DNA of 64,000 nucleotides. It comes from DAOTVC01 sp034437215. GTDB taxonomy: Bacteria; Chloroflexota; Anaerolineae; B4-G1; SLSP01. The stretch spans positions 1 through 64,000 of the forward strand of contig DAOTVC010000003.1 in assembly GCA_034437215.1 (NCBI GenBank), written 5' to 3'. Shown here in pieces: positions 51,322 to 60,020 of the stretch (position 1 is the stretch's first letter; each line of letters begins with the position of its first letter). The notes under the pieces are model-generated. The model was not told the origin of the DNA, searched no databases, and saw only the letters and a list, made by a program, of their open reading frames with translations. The position numbers and the translations under genes were made by a program.

Positions 51322-52557
51322 CTACTTCCGGGCGCGGCTCAGGCCGAGGACCGCGGCCAACCCGCCCAGAGCCAGCGCCCCGGCCCCCAGGAAGCCCAGC
51401 CCCTCCAGCACCGTCTTGGTCTCGATGCTGGGCAGCACCGCGCCCTCGAGACCGGCATCGGCCCCGTACTGCGTGAAGAGCCGGCCCCAGGGGGTGTCCA
51501 GCGCAGATTCGACCCGTTTGCGTCCCACGACGGGATACCAGTAGACGTTGTGGTAGAAGTTGCTGGCGAAGTAGGACCAGGGCACGATGGGCCCGCGGAG
51601 GAGGAACTCCTCGAAGGGTTTCAGCCGTCCGTGGTAGATCATCTTCTGACCCCGGCTGGCGAAGGTATCGTCCTGCTCGAAGTCCCAGCGCTCGGCGGTG
51701 GCTTCCTCGTCACCGACAAACTCGATCTCTTGCGGGTCACCGACCCCCAGCCCCAGCTCGTGAGCGATGCGGATGAAGGGGATCTCCATGGGGTTGAAGC
51801 CCTGGAGCATAGCGGAGGCGGCGTCGATGGCGACCTGGTCGGTGGAGGCGAGCAGCACGTTCTTCGCGTGCCAGTGCATCGCCCGTGGTCCCGGTCCGTC
51901 GCCGGCAAAGGTGCCGTCCATCACCGCCAGCAGCCCCGGGTGGATATCCTGCTGGATCTGCAGCAGGTCCACCAGGGTTTCGTGAATCACGCTGTGGGTC
52001 CAGTGGCGCTTGCGCCCCAGCAGGCCTCCGAAGGCGTTCTTCATGGCGCCTGTGATCGTCGTGAAGACGTGGGTCTTCACGGTGGGCAGTTGAACGATGT
52101 TGTTGCCGATAAGGACCTCGGGGATGAAGACCCCCTCGGGGTAGATGTCGCTGAGCACCAGGAAGGGCTCCTGAGGCTCGTACCGCACCCACTTCTCCTC
52201 GGGCTTGTAGATGTAGACGCAGGGTACGTCGTACTTGTCGGTGACGTAGCGCTGCTTGTTGTTCCTCTCCCCGTCGCTCGTGTCCACCACCACAGTATCG
52301 TTGTGGACACCGAGCAGCTCGTAGCCGGCCCGTTGAAGGGTCCGGATGACCCCCTCCAACTGCCAAGGGGTGGTGGAGCAGGCCGGGTACCAGGTCTGCC
52401 AGGAGATATTGATCTTGAGCAGGGTCTTCTTCTCCCGGGCCAGAACGTCCCGGTAGTGCACCAGCTCCAGCAAGCGGTCGTAGTCATCGAGGACACTTTC
52501 GGGGCGGGTGCGCACGACGGCCACCTTGCCCCGTCCGCTGAAGTTCTTTTTGGGCAT
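51322..52557 (-). CDS. DUF362 family protein with C-terminal membrane helix
   Basis: A 411-residue protein of the DUF362 group: AVVRTRPESVLDDYDRLLEL at the start, then LLKINISWQTWYPACSTTP, LPTVKTHVFTTITGAMKNAFGG-type segments, and ASTDQVAIDAASAMLQGF. The C-terminus is a hydrophobic helix (GFLGAGALALGGLAAVLGL) and RARK, which would tail-anchor it with most of the chain in the cytoplasm. No 4Fe-4S ferredoxin domain, which some relatives carry. Function unknown. The start at 52557 has GAGGAG; the frame opening at 52647 is discarded. It lies 33 bp before the PrsW-type gene in one transcript. Confidence 0.82.
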   Translation of the reverse strand: MPKKNFSGRGKVAVVRTRPESVLDDYDRLLELVHYRDVLAREKKTLLKINISWQTWYPACSTTPWQLEGVIRTLQRAGYELLGVHNDTVVVDTSDGERNNKQRYVTDKYDVPCVYIYKPEEKWVRYEPQEPFLVLSDIYPEGVFIPEVLIGNNIVQLPTVKTHVFTTITGAMKNAFGGLLGRKRHWTHSVIHETLVDLLQIQQDIHPGLLAVMDGTFAGDGPGPRAMHWHAKNVLLASTDQVAIDAASAMLQGFNPMEIPFIRIAHELGLGVGDPQEIEFVGDEEATAERWDFEQDDTFASRGQKMIYHGRLKPFEEFLLRGPIVPWSYFASNFYHNVYWYPVVGRKRVESALDTPWGRLFTQYGADAGLEGAVLPSIETKTVLEGLGFLGAGALALGGLAAVLGLSRARK

Positions 52558-52669
52558 GCAGACTCCTCTTCTCGGCTTTTTCTTTATGTCGTTATTGTCT
52601 CTCTGCAGGGCGTCGAAGTGCCCGAGTATCTCAGGCTGCTCGTGCACACTCTCGCCCCTTGCTGCTCTG

Positions 52670-52697
52670 AGTATAGCCTCTTTGTGGGGCCTGTCCA
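52670..52697 (-). promoter_or_regulatory. Predicted promoter of the DUF362-prsW pair
   Basis: Minus strand: TGGACA, 16-bp spacer, TATACT. Confidence 0.5.
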
Positions 52698-52919
52698 GCT
52701 AGTGTTTCTTGGGTCTTTTGAGTTTGGGTGGTGGGGTGAGAAGCTCTAAAACTAGCCCCAATGGCTGCTGCGGTGGGGCGTACCAGACCTTTCCCGCGTT
52801 GTGGCAGGCAACGCGTGGCAAATGGCCCGGTTGTATCCTGCGAAATCTTGGAGAGCCTGTTTCTTTACATCTGATGGGATGCACACTCCAGTCGCCGGTC
52901 ACGCTGTGGGCCCGATCTG

Positions 52920-52947
52920 TTGACACGCAATCTCTTCATGGTATCAT
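52920..52947 (+). promoter_or_regulatory. Sigma70-type promoter of the hrcA operon
   Basis: Consensus TTGACA, 16-bp spacer, TATCAT. Transcription would start near 52954, just before the CIRCE element. Confidence 0.75.
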
Positions 52948-52960
52948 TGAATATGGAGTC

Positions 52961-52987
52961 TTAGCACTCGTGATGCAAGAGTGCTAA
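52961..52987 (+). promoter_or_regulatory. CIRCE operator (HrcA binding site)
   Basis: TTAGCACTC, 9-bp spacer, GAGTGCTAA: an exact match to the consensus, 36 bp before the hrcA ATG. HrcA binding here represses its own operon until heat stress releases it. Confidence 0.97.
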
Positions 52988-53023
52988 AAGGCGCCGTAGA
53001 GAGTGAAAAGCTAGGGAGGATAA

Positions 53024-54112
53024 ATGGTGGAGGTACCGCACATCAGCCCGCGGCAGGAGATACTCCTGGGACTTATCGTGCACGAGCATGTCCGCACGGC
53101 TACCCCCGTCGCGTCCCGTACCCTCGTGGAGCAGTACAATCTCGATGTGAGCTCCGCCACCGTCCGCAACGAGATGGCCCGCCTCGAGGAGCTCGGTTAT
53201 CTCTGGCAGCCCCACACCTCTGCGGGACGCGTGCCCACCGAGGAAGGGTACCGCTACTTCGTGGAGCAGCTGATGGAGGAGCAGGCGCTCTCGCCCATCG
53301 AGCAGCGCCGTATCGCCCACCAGTTCTACCAGGCGCGTGACCACATTGAGCAGTGGATGCCCCTGGCAGCTTCGGTGCTCGCCCGGACCACGCGCAGCGC
53401 CGCCCTCGTGACCGCGCCCCGGGTCAGCCGGGCGCGCTACAAGCACCTGGAGCTCATTGGAACGCACGGGCGCGCCGTGCTTCTGATCCTGGTGCTGGAA
53501 GGCGGCACAGTGCAGCAGCAGATGCTGGCGCTGCCCCGGGTGATGAACCAGGCGCAGTTGAGTGAAGCGGCTGACCGCCTGAACCAGCTCTGCACCGGGT
53601 TGAGCGCGGGTGCTATCAAGAGCCAGGCCCGAGCGCTGCCGTCCCTCGAAGCGGACATCGCCGAGCTGGTGATCTCGCTGATGGAGGCCACGGAAGCTCT
53701 CCTCGCCGATGAGATCTACCATCAGGGGTTGCCCCAACTCCTCCGGGAGCCCGAGTTCGCGGAGGGTGAGGAGAACTCGGCCGGGCTCGTGGGGGTCATG
53801 GAGGAGCGCGGCGAACTCCAGGCGGTGATCGCCGATGCTCTTGCCCCGGGAGCGAGTGTCGGTGCCATCCGCGTCGTCATCGGAGGCGAGGGGCAGTGGG
53901 AGGCCCTGCGAGCCTGCAGCATGATCCTGACCCGTTATGGTGTCTCCGATATGGCGACGGGTGCGCTGGGTGTCCTGGGCCCCATACGCATGCGCTACGG
54001 CCGGGCTATCTCCGTCGTGCGCTTCGTCTCTGGGGTGCTCAACGAGATGGTCCAGGAGATGTATCAGCCGACAGGTTCCGAGGCTTTGCCTCCCTCGACG
54101 CACAAGTCCTAG
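53024..54112 (+). CDS. hrcA: Heat-inducible transcription repressor HrcA
   Basis: A 362-residue repressor that binds CIRCE. The N-terminal winged helix is typical (SPRQEILLGLIVHEHV, TPVASRTLV, SSATVRNEMARLEELGYL), followed by QPHTSAGRVPTEEGYRYFV. The rest holds the GAF-like and dimerisation regions (GALGVLGPIRMRYGRAISVV near the end). GGGAGG lies 5 bp before ATG 53024. First gene of hrcA-grpE-dnaJ-prmA, directly behind a perfect CIRCE, so it is self-regulated. Confidence 0.96.
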   Translation: MVEVPHISPRQEILLGLIVHEHVRTATPVASRTLVEQYNLDVSSATVRNEMARLEELGYLWQPHTSAGRVPTEEGYRYFVEQLMEEQALSPIEQRRIAHQFYQARDHIEQWMPLAASVLARTTRSAALVTAPRVSRARYKHLELIGTHGRAVLLILVLEGGTVQQQMLALPRVMNQAQLSEAADRLNQLCTGLSAGAIKSQARALPSLEADIAELVISLMEATEALLADEIYHQGLPQLLREPEFAEGEENSAGLVGVMEERGELQAVIADALAPGASVGAIRVVIGGEGQWEALRACSMILTRYGVSDMATGALGVLGPIRMRYGRAISVVRFVSGVLNEMVQEMYQPTGSEALPPSTHKS

Positions 54113-54168
54113 CCTACTCTCTCTACCGTTGGAACTTTAATCAGACGCAGACAGCGAGGTGTACGCTT

Positions 54169-54930
54169 ATGAAGGAAACTCACGAACAGGATGAGGTCGC
54201 TCAAGAGCCTGAGGTTATCGAGGGCGAGGTGTTGAACGTCGTCGAAGAGGAGGTGCCCGCCGCGGGCGGCCCGGCTGAACCCTCCGAAGCCGAGATCACG
54301 GTGGTCGAGGGCGAGGTCGTGGAAGAAGAAGAGATAGGGGCATCCCAGGAGCCGGATGCAGATGAAGTGGCGGCCCTGCGGGAGGCTCTCGCCGAGGCGG
54401 AGGCACGTGCTGAGCGCCATTTACAGGGCTGGCAGCGTGCGCAGGCCAACTACGAAAACTTCCGCAAGCGCGTCGACGCCGAGCGGGAGAGTTGGACGGC
54501 GAACGCCAACGCCATCATCCTCTCCCAACTCCTGCCCGTTCTCGACGATTTCCGGCGCGCTTTCGACGCTTTTCCCGACGAGGTGGAGAGCGCCAGCTGG
54601 GTCGAGGGGATGCGTCTCGTAGAGCAGAAGCTGCGGCGGGTCCTCGATATGGCGGGGGTCAAGCGCATCGAGGTGCAGCCCGGTGATCCCTTCAACCCCG
54701 ATCTCCATCAGGCGGTGCTCAGTCAGGAGAGCGAGGAGTTCGAGGAGGGGCAAATCATCGCTGAGGCCCAGGCGGGATACATGCAGGGCGATCGCGTCCT
54801 GCGCCCCTCGATGGTGGTGGTAGCCAAGGCCTCGCCCGCGCCGCAGCCGGCGCCCGAGGAGGAGCCGGCCTCTGAATCCTCTACCGGGATGGAGACTGAA
54901 TCTGGAGAACCGCCCGCGGAGGCGGCGTAG
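54169..54930 (+). CDS. grpE: Nucleotide exchange factor GrpE
   Basis: Releases ADP from DnaK. A 253-residue protein, longer than the usual 180-200 because of an acidic N-terminal extension of about 60 residues (EVIEGEVLNVVEEEV...) and an acidic tail of about 30. The core is normal: a coiled coil (LREALAEAEARAERHLQGWQ), RAQANYENFRKRVDAERE, LLPVLDDFRRAF, and the beta-domain with DPFNPDLHQAV and VLRPSMVVVAK. ATG 54169 is in frame with and preferred to an upstream opening inside hrcA. 56 bp after hrcA. Confidence 0.94.
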   Translation: MKETHEQDEVAQEPEVIEGEVLNVVEEEVPAAGGPAEPSEAEITVVEGEVVEEEEIGASQEPDADEVAALREALAEAEARAERHLQGWQRAQANYENFRKRVDAERESWTANANAIILSQLLPVLDDFRRAFDAFPDEVESASWVEGMRLVEQKLRRVLDMAGVKRIEVQPGDPFNPDLHQAVLSQESEEFEEGQIIAEAQAGYMQGDRVLRPSMVVVAKASPAPQPAPEEEPASESSTGMETESGEPPAEAA

Positions 54931-54972
54931 AGCTGACCGTTCGTTGACCACCCCGTTCAAAATGGAGTAAGT

Positions 54973-56088
54973 ATGGCAAACAATGATTACTATGGCGTTC
55001 TGGGCGTCGCAAGGACAGCGTCTCAGGACGAGATCAAGCAGGCGTATCGACGTCTGGCACGCAAGTACCACCCCGATGTCAACAAGGAGTCCGATGCCGA
55101 GGAACGTTTCAAGGCAGTGAACGAGGCCTACGAGGTGCTCTCCGATCCCCAGAAACGCTCTATGTACGATCGTTTCGGCACGGTCACGCCCGGAGGCGCC
55201 GGATACGGTGGTTACCGGGACCCCTTTGATATCTTTGCGGAGGTCTTCGGGAATTTGGGGGGCTTCGGATTTGGCGGGGGACGACCTGCCGGGCCAGAGC
55301 GGGGGCGGGATCTGCGAACGCACATCGACCTCACCTTCGAAGAGGCGGCCTTTGGCGTGGAGAAGGAGATCGAGATCGAGCGTCTGGAGGCCTGCGACGA
55401 GTGCGGGGGAACCGGTTCGGCCCCTGGAACCGATCCGGTCACCTGTTCGGAGTGCGGAGGGCGCGGCCAGGTGCGTCGGGTTCAGCAAACCCTCTTCGGC
55501 TCCTTCGTCAACATCACGGCCTGTCCTCAGTGTGAGGGGGAGGGAGCTGTGGTGACCACCCCCTGTCAGAAATGCCATGGTGCGGGGAGGGTCTATCTGC
55601 GACGGAAGATCTCCATCAAGGTGCCTGCAGGTGTTGACGATGGCGTGAGCATCCGGCTGGGTGCCCAGGGCGAGCCGGGCGAGCGGGGTGGCCCTCGCGG
55701 TAACCTCTACGTGACCATTCACGTGAAGCCCCATCCTTACTTTAAACGTCAAGGCAATCACGTGACGCTGGAGCTGCAGGTCAACGTCGCGCAAGCGGCG
55801 CTCGGTGATGCCATCACCGTGCCTACCCTCGACGGGGAGCGAGAGGTCGAGGTGCCCGCGGGTACGCAGTCGGGCTCAGTGCTGCGTCTGCGGGGTTTGG
55901 GCATTCCGCAGCTGCACGGCAACCACCGTGGCGACCAACTCATCTTCGTCAACGTGGGTATCCCCAAGAGCCTCACCGGTCGCCAGCGGGAGCTCTTCGA
56001 GGAGCTTGCCGGCACCCTGGGGACGGCGGTGGTCGTCGAGGAGAAGGCGAGCTTCGTGGATCGCATCAAGGAGGCTCTGGGATTGTAG
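54973..56088 (+). CDS. dnaJ: Co-chaperone DnaJ
   Basis: A 371-residue type I J-protein. J domain with HPD at 33-35 (RKYHPDVNKES), a short Gly/Phe segment (GNLGGFGFGGGRP), four CxxCxGxG zinc-binding repeats (CDECGGTG, CSECGGRG, CPQCEGEG, CQKCHGAG) and two C-terminal substrate-binding domains. It stimulates DnaK ATPase. 42 bp after grpE, before prmA. The dnaK gene that normally lies between grpE and dnaJ is missing here. Confidence 0.95.
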   Translation: MANNDYYGVLGVARTASQDEIKQAYRRLARKYHPDVNKESDAEERFKAVNEAYEVLSDPQKRSMYDRFGTVTPGGAGYGGYRDPFDIFAEVFGNLGGFGFGGGRPAGPERGRDLRTHIDLTFEEAAFGVEKEIEIERLEACDECGGTGSAPGTDPVTCSECGGRGQVRRVQQTLFGSFVNITACPQCEGEGAVVTTPCQKCHGAGRVYLRRKISIKVPAGVDDGVSIRLGAQGEPGERGGPRGNLYVTIHVKPHPYFKRQGNHVTLELQVNVAQAALGDAITVPTLDGEREVEVPAGTQSGSVLRLRGLGIPQLHGNHRGDQLIFVNVGIPKSLTGRQRELFEELAGTLGTAVVVEEKASFVDRIKEALGL

Positions 56089-56091
56089 GGG

Positions 56092-56982
56092 ATGGACGAT
56101 ATCAAGTGGCTCGAGGTAAGTGTCCCCGTCGACGCTGAAGCTGCGGAGGCGGTCGCGGAAGTCCTAAGTCGTTATGCTTCACAGGGCGTCGCCATCGATA
56201 TGGGGACGCCCTCCGACGTTCAGACGGTGACCGTGCGGGCCTATCTCCCCGCCGACGAGAGCTTGGAGGAGACCCGCCGCAAGGTTGAGGAAGCGCTCTG
56301 GCACCTGGGGCAGATCTGGCCCATCCCCACGCCTACTTACACTACCGTAGCCGACCGGGACTGGACGGCAGGCTGGAAGGAGAAGATGCCCGTGCTCCAC
56401 ATTGGGCAACGGGTCGTGATCAAGCCCTCCTGGCGTGACTACCGTGCTCAACGAGGGGAGGTCGTGCTGGAGATGGATCCCGGTCTGGCTTTCGGGACCG
56501 GGATCCATCCGACGACACAGCTCTGCCTCGGAGCCCTGGAGCGGCTCGTTAAACCGGGTATGCGAGTTCTCGATCTGGGAACCGGAACGGGAGTCCTGGC
56601 GATTGCTGCCGTGAAGCTGGCGGACGTGCGGGTGCTCGCCGTCGACAACAGCGCCGATGCGGTGCGGGTGGCGCGCCGCAATGCCCGCGTCAACGACGTC
56701 GCTGGTGCTATCGATCTGCTGCGCGGTTCCCTGGCCGACGTGGAGGGCACGTACGACCTCGTTGTGGCCAACATTCTAGCATCCACAATCGTGGAGATGG
56801 CGCGCTCGGGGTTGGCCCAGCGGTTGGAGCCGGGTGGGGGGGTGATCGCCTCGGGTATCCTGCAGGAGCAACGGGACGAGGTCGTCGGGGCGCTTGAGGA
56901 GCAGGGGTTGCCGGTGAGCGAGACGTTGACGCAGGAGGATTGGGTGGCGCTCATAGCAAGGAAGCCTTCGCTCACTGCGTGA
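56092..56982 (+). CDS. prmA: Ribosomal protein L11 methyltransferase PrmA
   Basis: A 296-residue SAM-dependent enzyme that methylates ribosomal protein L11. The N-terminal substrate-binding domain begins DDIKWLEVSVPV; the catalytic domain has PGLAFGTGIHPTTQLCL, motif I VLDLGTGTGVLAIAA and the motif IV segment LVVANILASTIVEMA. The gene follows dnaJ by 3 bp, a common order in Gram-positive-type and Chloroflexota heat-shock operons. A bidirectional terminator follows 16 bp after the stop. Confidence 0.93.
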   Translation: MDDIKWLEVSVPVDAEAAEAVAEVLSRYASQGVAIDMGTPSDVQTVTVRAYLPADESLEETRRKVEEALWHLGQIWPIPTPTYTTVADRDWTAGWKEKMPVLHIGQRVVIKPSWRDYRAQRGEVVLEMDPGLAFGTGIHPTTQLCLGALERLVKPGMRVLDLGTGTGVLAIAAVKLADVRVLAVDNSADAVRVARRNARVNDVAGAIDLLRGSLADVEGTYDLVVANILASTIVEMARSGLAQRLEPGGGVIASGILQEQRDEVVGALEEQGLPVSETLTQEDWVALIARKPSLTA

Positions 56983-56998
56983 GCCTTACCGGAAGCAA

Positions 56999-57025
56999 AA
57001 ACGCCGACCTAAAAGGTCGGCGTTT
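56999..57025. terminator. Bidirectional terminator between prmA and infA
   Basis: Twelve-base-pair stem AAACGCCGACCT/AGGTCGGCGTTT with a 3-base loop. The A run on the left gives a T run on the minus strand and TTTGGTT follows on the plus strand, so it can serve both convergent transcripts. Confidence 0.85.
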
Positions 57026-57037
57026 GGTTATCGAGTC

Positions 57038-57283
57038 TTAACCGCCGGGCCGCTTGGCGCCCTTCTTATAACGATAGACGATGCGACCCCGTGTCAAGTC
57101 GTAGGGAGAAAGCTCGACGCGTACCCGATCTCCCAAGAGGATGCGAATGTAGTACTTGCGCATCTTGCCGGAGAGATAAGCGAGAACCTCATGCCCGGTA
57201 TCCAGATCCACCTTGAACTGCGTGTTGGGCAGGGCTTCGATGACCGTGCCCTCTACTGTGATCTTTTCCTCTTTTGTTGGCAT
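57038..57283 (-). CDS. infA: Translation initiation factor IF-1
   Basis: An 81-residue OB-fold protein: VEGTVIEALPNTQFKVDL, LAYLSGKMRKYYIRILLGDRV and SPYDLTRGRIVYRYK are the usual IF-1 segments, with a short basic tail KKGAKRPGG. It begins 3 bp after the rpsA stop, so it is the second gene of an rpsA-infA transcript, an uncommon neighbour (infA is usually among the ribosomal-protein genes). It binds the ribosomal A site in initiation. Confidence 0.96.
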   Translation of the reverse strand: MPTKEEKITVEGTVIEALPNTQFKVDLDTGHEVLAYLSGKMRKYYIRILLGDRVRVELSPYDLTRGRIVYRYKKGAKRPGG

Positions 57284-57286
57284 CCT

Positions 57287-58939
57287 CTACGACTCTTCTG
57301 ATCCTTCCTGCACAGGCGCACCGGGCTGGGTCTCTTTGTCCTCGGGTTTCGCTTCCACCGCGGGGGCTTCCTCGGGCTCGGACTCTTCTTCGTCCTCCTC
57401 CGCGGGCTCCTCGGCGGGTTCTTCGGCGGCCTCGGGTTCCGCTTCCACCGCGGGGACTTCCTCGGGCTCGGACTCTTCTTCGTCCTCCTCCGCGGGCTCC
57501 TCGGCGGGTTCTTCGGCGGCCTCGGGTTCTGCTTCCACCGCGAGGGCTTCCTCGGGCTCGGACTCTTCTTCGTCCTCCGCTGCGGGCTCCTCGGCGGGTT
57601 CTTCGGCTGCCTCGGGTTCTGCTTCCACCGTGGGGGCTTCCTCGGGCTCTTCGTCTTCGAGGTCTTCACCCTCGCCCTCGAAGTCCTCGTCCTCTTCGCC
57701 CTCGAGATCCCACTCTTCCACCTCATCGGGCTCGGGCTCTTCAGCCTCTTCTTCCTCGGTGACGAGGGTCGCCTCGTGAGCGGCGTTCCAGGCCTCCCAC
57801 TCGTGCAGCCGCACCTGACGGGCACTCAATCCAATGCGGCGTCGATTCGACTCGATCCGGATGATTTTGACCAGGATCCTGTCTCCTGACTCCAGCTCTT
57901 CGCGCTGTTCCAGGGAGAGCAGCTCGGAATTGTGCAACAGTCCCTCGATGCCGGGTTCCAACTCGACAAAGATACCGAAGTCCACCATCTGAGTGATCTT
58001 GCCCTCAACGAGATCTCCCTCGTTATAGCGCTCCTCAACGGACTCCCAGGGATCGGGCGTCAGCGCCTTGATGCTCAGCCCGATGCGCTGGCGCTCCTTG
58101 TCGACGTTCAACACCTTCACCTTGAGGCGCTCTCCGACGTCGTAAACCGACTCGGGGTTCTCGATCCGTCCCCAGGAGAGTTCCGAGACGTGCACCAGAC
58201 CGTCCAGCCCTCCGAGGTTGACGAAGAGGCCGAAGTCGGCTATCTGGCTCAGACGTCCTGTGCGCACCTGTCCAGGCTCCAGCTCCTCTAACAGGTCCTG
58301 GCGGCGCTGGCGACGCCACTCCTTGGCGGCGGCGCGCTGGGAGAGGATCAGACGGCGGCGACGACGGTTGACCTCGATCACCTTGACCAGGATCTCCTCA
58401 CCCACCATGGAGCTGAGGCGACGATGGCGCTCAGCTGCCTGGCGAATACGGGAGAAACCGATAAGCTGCGACATGGGGACGAAGCCGCGCAGCTGTCCAA
58501 ACTCTACGACCAGGCCACCCCGGTTGGAGTCGATGACCTTGGTCTCGTAGACCTCCTCACTCTCCTTGAGGTTCTCGGCCGTCAGCCAATCTTCCTGCAG
58601 CTTGGCCTGCGAGATGGAGAGCTCGACATTACCGTCCTGATTCCGTGTACGGGTGACTATAATGGGAATCATCTCCCCTACGGAGAAGTCCTTCTTTTCC
58701 TCCTCGATATCCTTGAGGTCTGACGCAGGCACGAAGCCATCACGCTTACCCCCGATATCGACCACGAGACCGTCCTCGCGCACCTGCATAACAATGCCTT
58801 CGCGCAACTGGCCCCGCTTTGGCTCCTCGATGTCCAGAGCCTCCTCGGAGAGGTTCTCCATCGTGAGCATGGACTCAGTTGAATCCTCTTGTGCTTCCTT
58901 AAGTTCTTCTTCAGCGGGATTGTTGTTCACTTCTTCCAC
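57287..58939 (-). CDS. rpsA: Ribosomal protein S1 with acidic tandem-repeat tail
   Basis: About 550 residues: an acidic N-terminal segment, then four S1 RNA-binding domains (about 45-115, 130-205, 215-285, 300-370; e.g. GQLREGIVMQVREDGLVVDI and GRLSQIADFGLFVNLGGLDG), then an acidic tail of about 165 residues with a 30-residue unit repeated three times (EPEAAEEPAEEP...DEEESEPEE). Four rather than six S1 domains is normal outside Proteobacteria. The start is uncertain: GTG 58939 has GAGGAG 6 bp upstream; a TTG at 58945 is in frame but too close to it. Consensus promoter at 59013-59040. Confidence 0.93.
   Translation of the reverse strand: MEEVNNNPAEEELKEAQEDSTESMLTMENLSEEALDIEEPKRGQLREGIVMQVREDGLVVDIGGKRDGFVPASDLKDIEEEKKDFSVGEMIPIIVTRTRNQDGNVELSISQAKLQEDWLTAENLKESEEVYETKVIDSNRGGLVVEFGQLRGFVPMSQLIGFSRIRQAAERHRRLSSMVGEEILVKVIEVNRRRRRLILSQRAAAKEWRRQRRQDLLEELEPGQVRTGRLSQIADFGLFVNLGGLDGLVHVSELSWGRIENPESVYDVGERLKVKVLNVDKERQRIGLSIKALTPDPWESVEERYNEGDLVEGKITQMVDFGIFVELEPGIEGLLHNSELLSLEQREELESGDRILVKIIRIESNRRRIGLSARQVRLHEWEAWNAAHEATLVTEEEEAEEPEPDEVEEWDLEGEEDEDFEGEGEDLEDEEPEEAPTVEAEPEAAEEPAEEPAAEDEEESEPEEALAVEAEPEAAEEPAEEPAEEDEEESEPEEVPAVEAEPEAAEEPAEEPAEEDEEESEPEEAPAVEAKPEDKETQPGAPVQEGSEES
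57341..57650 (-). repeat. 90-bp tandem repeat inside rpsA
   Basis: Three complete 90-bp units (57341-57430, 57431-57520, 57521-57610) and a partial fourth, nearly identical in sequence, encoding 30-residue Glu/Pro/Ala-rich units. The reading frame is kept. Confidence 0.92.
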
Positions 58940-59012
58940 TTCCAACTCCTCATGCGCCTAGAGAAAGGAACGAGTTGTTCAGTATCTCGAGGCAACGTAT
59001 AAACTTTCGGGT

Positions 59013-59040
59013 ATTCTATCATACGCGTTACGATTGTCAA
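59013..59040 (-). promoter_or_regulatory. Predicted promoter of rpsA-infA
   Basis: Minus strand: TTGACA, 16-bp spacer, TAGAAT, about 75 bp before the start codon. Confidence 0.7.
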
Positions 59041-59111
59041 ACCCTCGTTCAATGAGTGATCTCCTTGTCGCAAGGGGTGCGCGATAAAATCCCAGCTGCA
59101 TCCCGGATCTT

Positions 59112-59933
59112 CTACCCGATGCCCAGGATGCGCTCCCCGCCATCCACAGGGATGACCGCGCCGGAGATCCAAGTCAAGCGTGGATCGGCGAGGGCGACCA
59201 GGGAGCGCGCGACGTCCTCAGGGGTGGTGAGCCGTCCGGCCGGGTGGCGCGCCTCTACCTCGGCGAGGATCTCCCGGTGCTCGGGGATGGCCCGCAGGGC
59301 GGGGGTATCCGTGACGCCGGGCATCAGGCAGTTGACCGCCATCCCGCGCGGTGCCAGCTCCAGGGCCAGCTGGCGGGCGTGGCTCTCCAGCGCCGCCTTC
59401 GCCGCCGAGACTGCGCCATAGCTGTTGATGACCCGTTCACTGCCGGCGCTGGTGAGGGCGTAGATGCGGCTGCCGCGCCCGAGCAGCCCGGCGCGTACCA
59501 GATCCTGCGTCCAGTAGACGAGGCTGTGCGCCATCACCCGCAAGGTCATCTCCAGCTGAGCCTCGGTGGTTTCCTCACCCGGATCGTCGGCGATGAAGGG
59601 TCGTAGACTGCCGAAGGCCAGTGTGTGGACCAGCAGATGGAGGACGCCCTGCGGACTGCCGGCCAGCTCCTCTGTGATCTGGCCTATCACCCGCCTGCGC
59701 CGCCGCTCGTCGGCGGCGTTGGTGTTGAAGAAGCGCGCCCGTCGTCCCCCCGCTTCAATATCCGCGACCACCGCTGCGGCCCGCTGGATGGTGCTGCGGC
59801 GATCGAGGTGCACTCCGAAGATGTGCATTCCGGCCTGGGCCAGCGCGCGCGCCGTCGCCGCGCCAAAACCGCTCGACGCCCCGAGGATCAGGGCCCAGCG
59901 GTCCCGTAAACCTTCTCTCTCTGGTTCTGTCAT
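59112..59933 (-). CDS. Short-chain dehydrogenase/reductase, enoyl-ACP-reductase-like
   Basis: A 273-residue SDR oxidoreductase. Cofactor loop LGASSGFGAATARAL (GxxxGxG type), catalytic Tyr and Lys in INSYGAVSAAKAALE, and PGVTDTPALRAIPEH followed by ISGAVIPVDGG at the end. The Leu-His-Leu-Leu-Val-His-Thr segment where others have NNAG, and the long loop after Ser in LTSAGSE, resemble FabI/FabL-type enoyl-ACP reductases, but the FabI spacing Tyr-x6-Lys is not seen (here Tyr-x6: Y-GAVSAA-K), so specificity is left open. AAGGAG precedes ATG 59933. Confidence 0.85.
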   Translation of the reverse strand: MTEPEREGLRDRWALILGASSGFGAATARALAQAGMHIFGVHLDRRSTIQRAAAVVADIEAGGRRARFFNTNAADERRRRRVIGQITEELAGSPQGVLHLLVHTLAFGSLRPFIADDPGEETTEAQLEMTLRVMAHSLVYWTQDLVRAGLLGRGSRIYALTSAGSERVINSYGAVSAAKAALESHARQLALELAPRGMAVNCLMPGVTDTPALRAIPEHREILAEVEARHPAGRLTTPEDVARSLVALADPRLTWISGAVIPVDGGERILGIG

Positions 59934-60020
59934 GATCCACTCCTTCGTTGTTGTGCACCGATGATAGCACTGTGAGCCGGAATGGCGAGTACCTCCCTCT
60001 CCAGGCCTGAATACAGAGAA

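Larger units (their letters stand above)
52558..53023. other. 466-bp divergent intergenic region between DUF362 gene and hrcA
   Basis: Holds the DUF362 promoter (minus), the hrcA promoter and the CIRCE operator (plus). About 220 bp between the promoters (52700-52918) show no gene or repeat that I can identify. Confidence 0.6.

Noticed and set aside
57213..57779. Ser-rich open frame opposite rpsA
   Set aside because: Its low-complexity repeats are the antisense reading of the acidic S1 tail.
59112..59933. Naming the SDR gene fabI
   Set aside because: Some loop features resemble FabI/FabL, but the motif set is not decisive and no fatty-acid synthesis genes are adjacent.
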